DNA of 64,000 nucleotides, taken from Novipirellula galeiformis (GTDB lineage Bacteria; Planctomycetota; Planctomycetia; Pirellulales; Pirellulaceae). Location of the stretch: positions 616,368 to 680,367 of the forward strand of contig NZ_SJPT01000005.1 of the NCBI RefSeq assembly GCF_007860095.1. The letters are read 5' to 3'. The translations under genes were made by a program, and so were the position numbers. The notes under the pieces are model-generated. The model saw nothing but the letters and a program-made list of their open reading frames with translations. It was not told the DNA's origin and searched no databases. Below are positions 62,979 through 64,000 of this stretch, piece after piece (the stretch's first letter is position 1; each line of letters begins with the position of its first letter).

Positions 62979-63056
62979 ACCAGATTGCGACGATCGTTTA
63001 CGTCGCAATCTGGTAATCCAATCCATGCGAAGCATCGTCTTCGCATTACGATTGGA
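62979..63056. terminator. Two consecutive hairpins after the DUF1559 gene
   Basis: The first hairpin has a perfect 14-bp stem ACCAGATTGCGACG / CGTCGCAATCTGGT (62979-62992 with 63001-63014) and an 8-base loop. The second, at 63017-63056, pairs TCCAATC and ATGCGAAG with CTTCGCAT and GATTGGA, with small bulges. Neither has a T-tract. They separate the pseudopilin from the lipoprotein gene and may act as partial terminators or mRNA-stability elements. Confidence 0.75.
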
Positions 63057-63094
63057 CTAACCTGTACACGCTAGATCAATGGAGCAGAGCTGGA

Positions 63095-63499
63095 ATGCAT
63101 CGATATCACATTACATTGTCGCTAATGGTTTGCTTGGCCATCAGCCTAACCGGGTGCGGGTCAAGCGGGCCAACCCTGGCGGAGGTCAGCGGAACCGTCA
63201 CACTCAACGGGCAACCGCTACCCGACGCCATGGTCAGCTTCTATCCGACCTCGGGTGAACGATCGGCTCACGGCGTGACCGATGCGGCCGGCCACTACAC
63301 TCTAATGTTCACCGGCCTCAAAGAAGGAGCCCTCGTGGGTCCACACTCTGTCCAAATCGAGACGGGTGTGCAGGTCGGCGAGGAAGAGATAAGCCCCGCC
63401 GCAAAGGTCGCCCAACTGCCCGCCAAGTACAACAAAGAGACGGAGCTAACCGCCGAAGTCGAACGAGGCTCGAACACGCTCGACTTCGACCTGCAATAG
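63095..63499 (+). CDS. Small lipoprotein with carboxypeptidase-regulatory-like fold
   Basis: A 134-aa protein. The signal peptide ends in a lipobox (ISLTGC), so it is anchored by a lipid at Cys21. The mature part starts with EVSGTVTLNGQPLPDAMVSFYP and GVTDAAGHYTLMFTGLKEGALVGPHSVQIE, the beta-sandwich pattern of the transthyretin/carboxypeptidase-regulatory-like domain. It may bind or present surface structures; function unknown. Small proteins like this commonly follow DUF1559 genes in planctomycetes. Confidence 0.85.
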   Translation: MHRYHITLSLMVCLAISLTGCGSSGPTLAEVSGTVTLNGQPLPDAMVSFYPTSGERSAHGVTDAAGHYTLMFTGLKEGALVGPHSVQIETGVQVGEEEISPAAKVAQLPAKYNKETELTAEVERGSNTLDFDLQ

Positions 63500-63576
63500 C
63501 CCACGACAGGCGGATTTCAGTGGGTCGGTGTTGCTTGCACAACTGAGAATATTGCGTGTGGGAGCAATGCCGAGGA

Positions 63577-63686
63577 CGAGGTTCGCGGACACTTTTTGGA
63601 AACTCGCTTTCGTCGTCAAATTTTGTCGACGAAGCGAGTTTTTTTCGTGTACGCAGCTTAGGTGGACCTACGAATAGCGAACCTCG
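63577..63686. repeat. Fold-back element enclosing a terminator
   Basis: CGAGGTTCGC (63577-63586) is complementary to GCGAACCTCG (63677-63686), closing a 110-bp structure around the terminator at 63601-63645. It lies in the gene-free stretch between the lipoprotein gene and the transposase-like start, and resembles a small fold-back or MITE-like element. Confidence 0.6.
63601..63645 (+). terminator. Intrinsic terminator downstream of the lipoprotein gene
   Basis: AACTCGCTTTCGTCG pairs with CGACGAAGCGAGTT (one bulged T) around a loop of about 10 bases and is followed by TTTTTTT. This is the strongest terminator-like signal in the window and would close the DUF1559-lipoprotein unit. Confidence 0.85.
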
Positions 63687-63780
63687 GCGGCCCTTAACTA
63701 GGATGGTCCCTTCTTTCGCAATCGAACAAATGCTGGCTGACTGCGTGCTCAACACTGGATTCGCGTGGGGACGATTCGTG

Positions 63781-63839
63781 TGGGGACAGAGCTCAATGCT
63801 CGGAGGTATCGCATGGGGACAGAGCCCAATGCGCGGGGG
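63781..63839. repeat. Direct repeat of a TGGGGACAGAGC word
   Basis: Two 26-bp copies beginning TGGGGACAGAGC (63781 and 63814) are 33 bp apart and differ at four positions. The first contains GAGC-TCAAT-GCTC, a small hairpin. They lie about 80 bp upstream of the transposase-like gene at the window end. Confidence 0.8.
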
Positions 63840-63919
63840 TTGACTTCGGATCATGTGGGGCGAACGATTGAATGTTGGCCAGTTACCCTGTTGCTGCTGC
63901 CGTTTTGCGAGGTGTGATC

Positions 63920-64000
63920 GTGGCTCGTCTGACACGCTCGGAAGTCTTTGATCCCGGTGAAATTGCGATCGCCCACATCTGTAGCCGGACCGTGCGGCGA
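63920..64000 (+). CDS. N-terminus of a REP-associated (Y1) transposase-like protein, cut by the window end
   Basis: The first 27 codons read VARLTRSEVFDPGEIAIAHI then CSRTVRR and run off the window end. This start resembles planctomycete proteins of the REP-associated tyrosine (Y1/IS200-like) transposase family (MARL-R-EV-DP-EI-I-H--NR-VRR pattern), which in other bacteria mobilise short palindromic repeats. Only the start is visible, so no catalytic HUH or Tyr can be seen. The GTG at 63920 is chosen; a second GTG at 63914 is possible. The assignment is from remembered family sequence. Confidence 0.55.
   Translation, partial: MARLTRSEVFDPGEIAIAHICSRTVRR

Overview
The window looks like chromosome from a planctomycete of the Rhodopirellula/Pirellulales type. 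The evidence is the gene content: three DUF1559 pseudopilin-like proteins with the H-X9-DG motif, an adjacent pair of a cytochrome/DUF1549/DUF1553 protein and a DUF1501 protein, a DUF1573 protein, a ThiD2-ThiE fusion, moderate-high GC, weak Shine-Dalgarno use with several TTG/GTG starts, and intergenic spacers full of short tandem duplications. This is inferred from family content, not from a marker-gene search.

Layout. 1-6.9 kb: housekeeping and secreted genes on both strands (CYTH phosphatase, secreted propeller-like protein, TlpA-like thioredoxin, ThiD2-ThiE, SGNH hydrolase, tRNA-Arg(CCT) followed by a 30-bp perfect palindrome, dual-specificity phosphatase, small membrane protein, TIM-barrel protein). 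6.9-8.0 kb: a spacer and a decayed UspA gene. 8.0-16.9 kb: a CPA2 antiporter, then nine tightly overlapping genes for a split Mrp/Mbh-like cation/proton antiporter (E-F-G-DUF4040-MbhE/B-C-D-D'-D''). 17-20.8 kb: a small Cys-rich protein plus a membrane PQQ-propeller protein, then DUF971 and PaaK on the minus strand. 21.3-25.5 kb: two DUF1559 proteins and DUF1573. 25.9-30.3 kb: small membrane protein, MiaB, and an inactive/active pair of M16 peptidases closed by a clear terminator.

30.5-36.1 kb: an unrecognised 669-aa protein and a giant membrane-anchored coiled-coil protein with eight 49-residue (seven-heptad) repeats. 36.2-40.2 kb: amidohydrolase, 3-methyladenine glycosylase, and the nicotinamide salvage pair PncA/PncB. 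40.6-46.9 kb: two TadE-like pseudopilins, a TadG-like von Willebrand protein, two exported or membrane proteins (one HEAT-like with a degenerate receiver domain) and a sigma-54 activator. 47-52.9 kb: N-carbamoylputrescine amidase-like protein, BioD, a short UvrA paralogue (UvrA2 type) whose normal start codon seems to be lost, and a cardiolipin synthase-like enzyme. 53-60.4 kb: the cytochrome/DUF1549/DUF1553-DUF1501 pair, a DUF3127 protein with an SSB-like acidic tail, and a DUF255/thioredoxin protein.

60.4-64 kb is accessory in character: four copies of an 89-bp structured repeat abut a transposase-like C-terminal remnant. They are followed by a third DUF1559 protein, paired hairpins, a small lipoprotein, a fold-back element with a strong terminator, and the first 27 codons of a Y1/REP-type transposase-like gene that runs off the window. 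The most notable systems are the Mbh-ordered Mrp cluster, the repeat/transposase region and the coiled-coil repeat protein.
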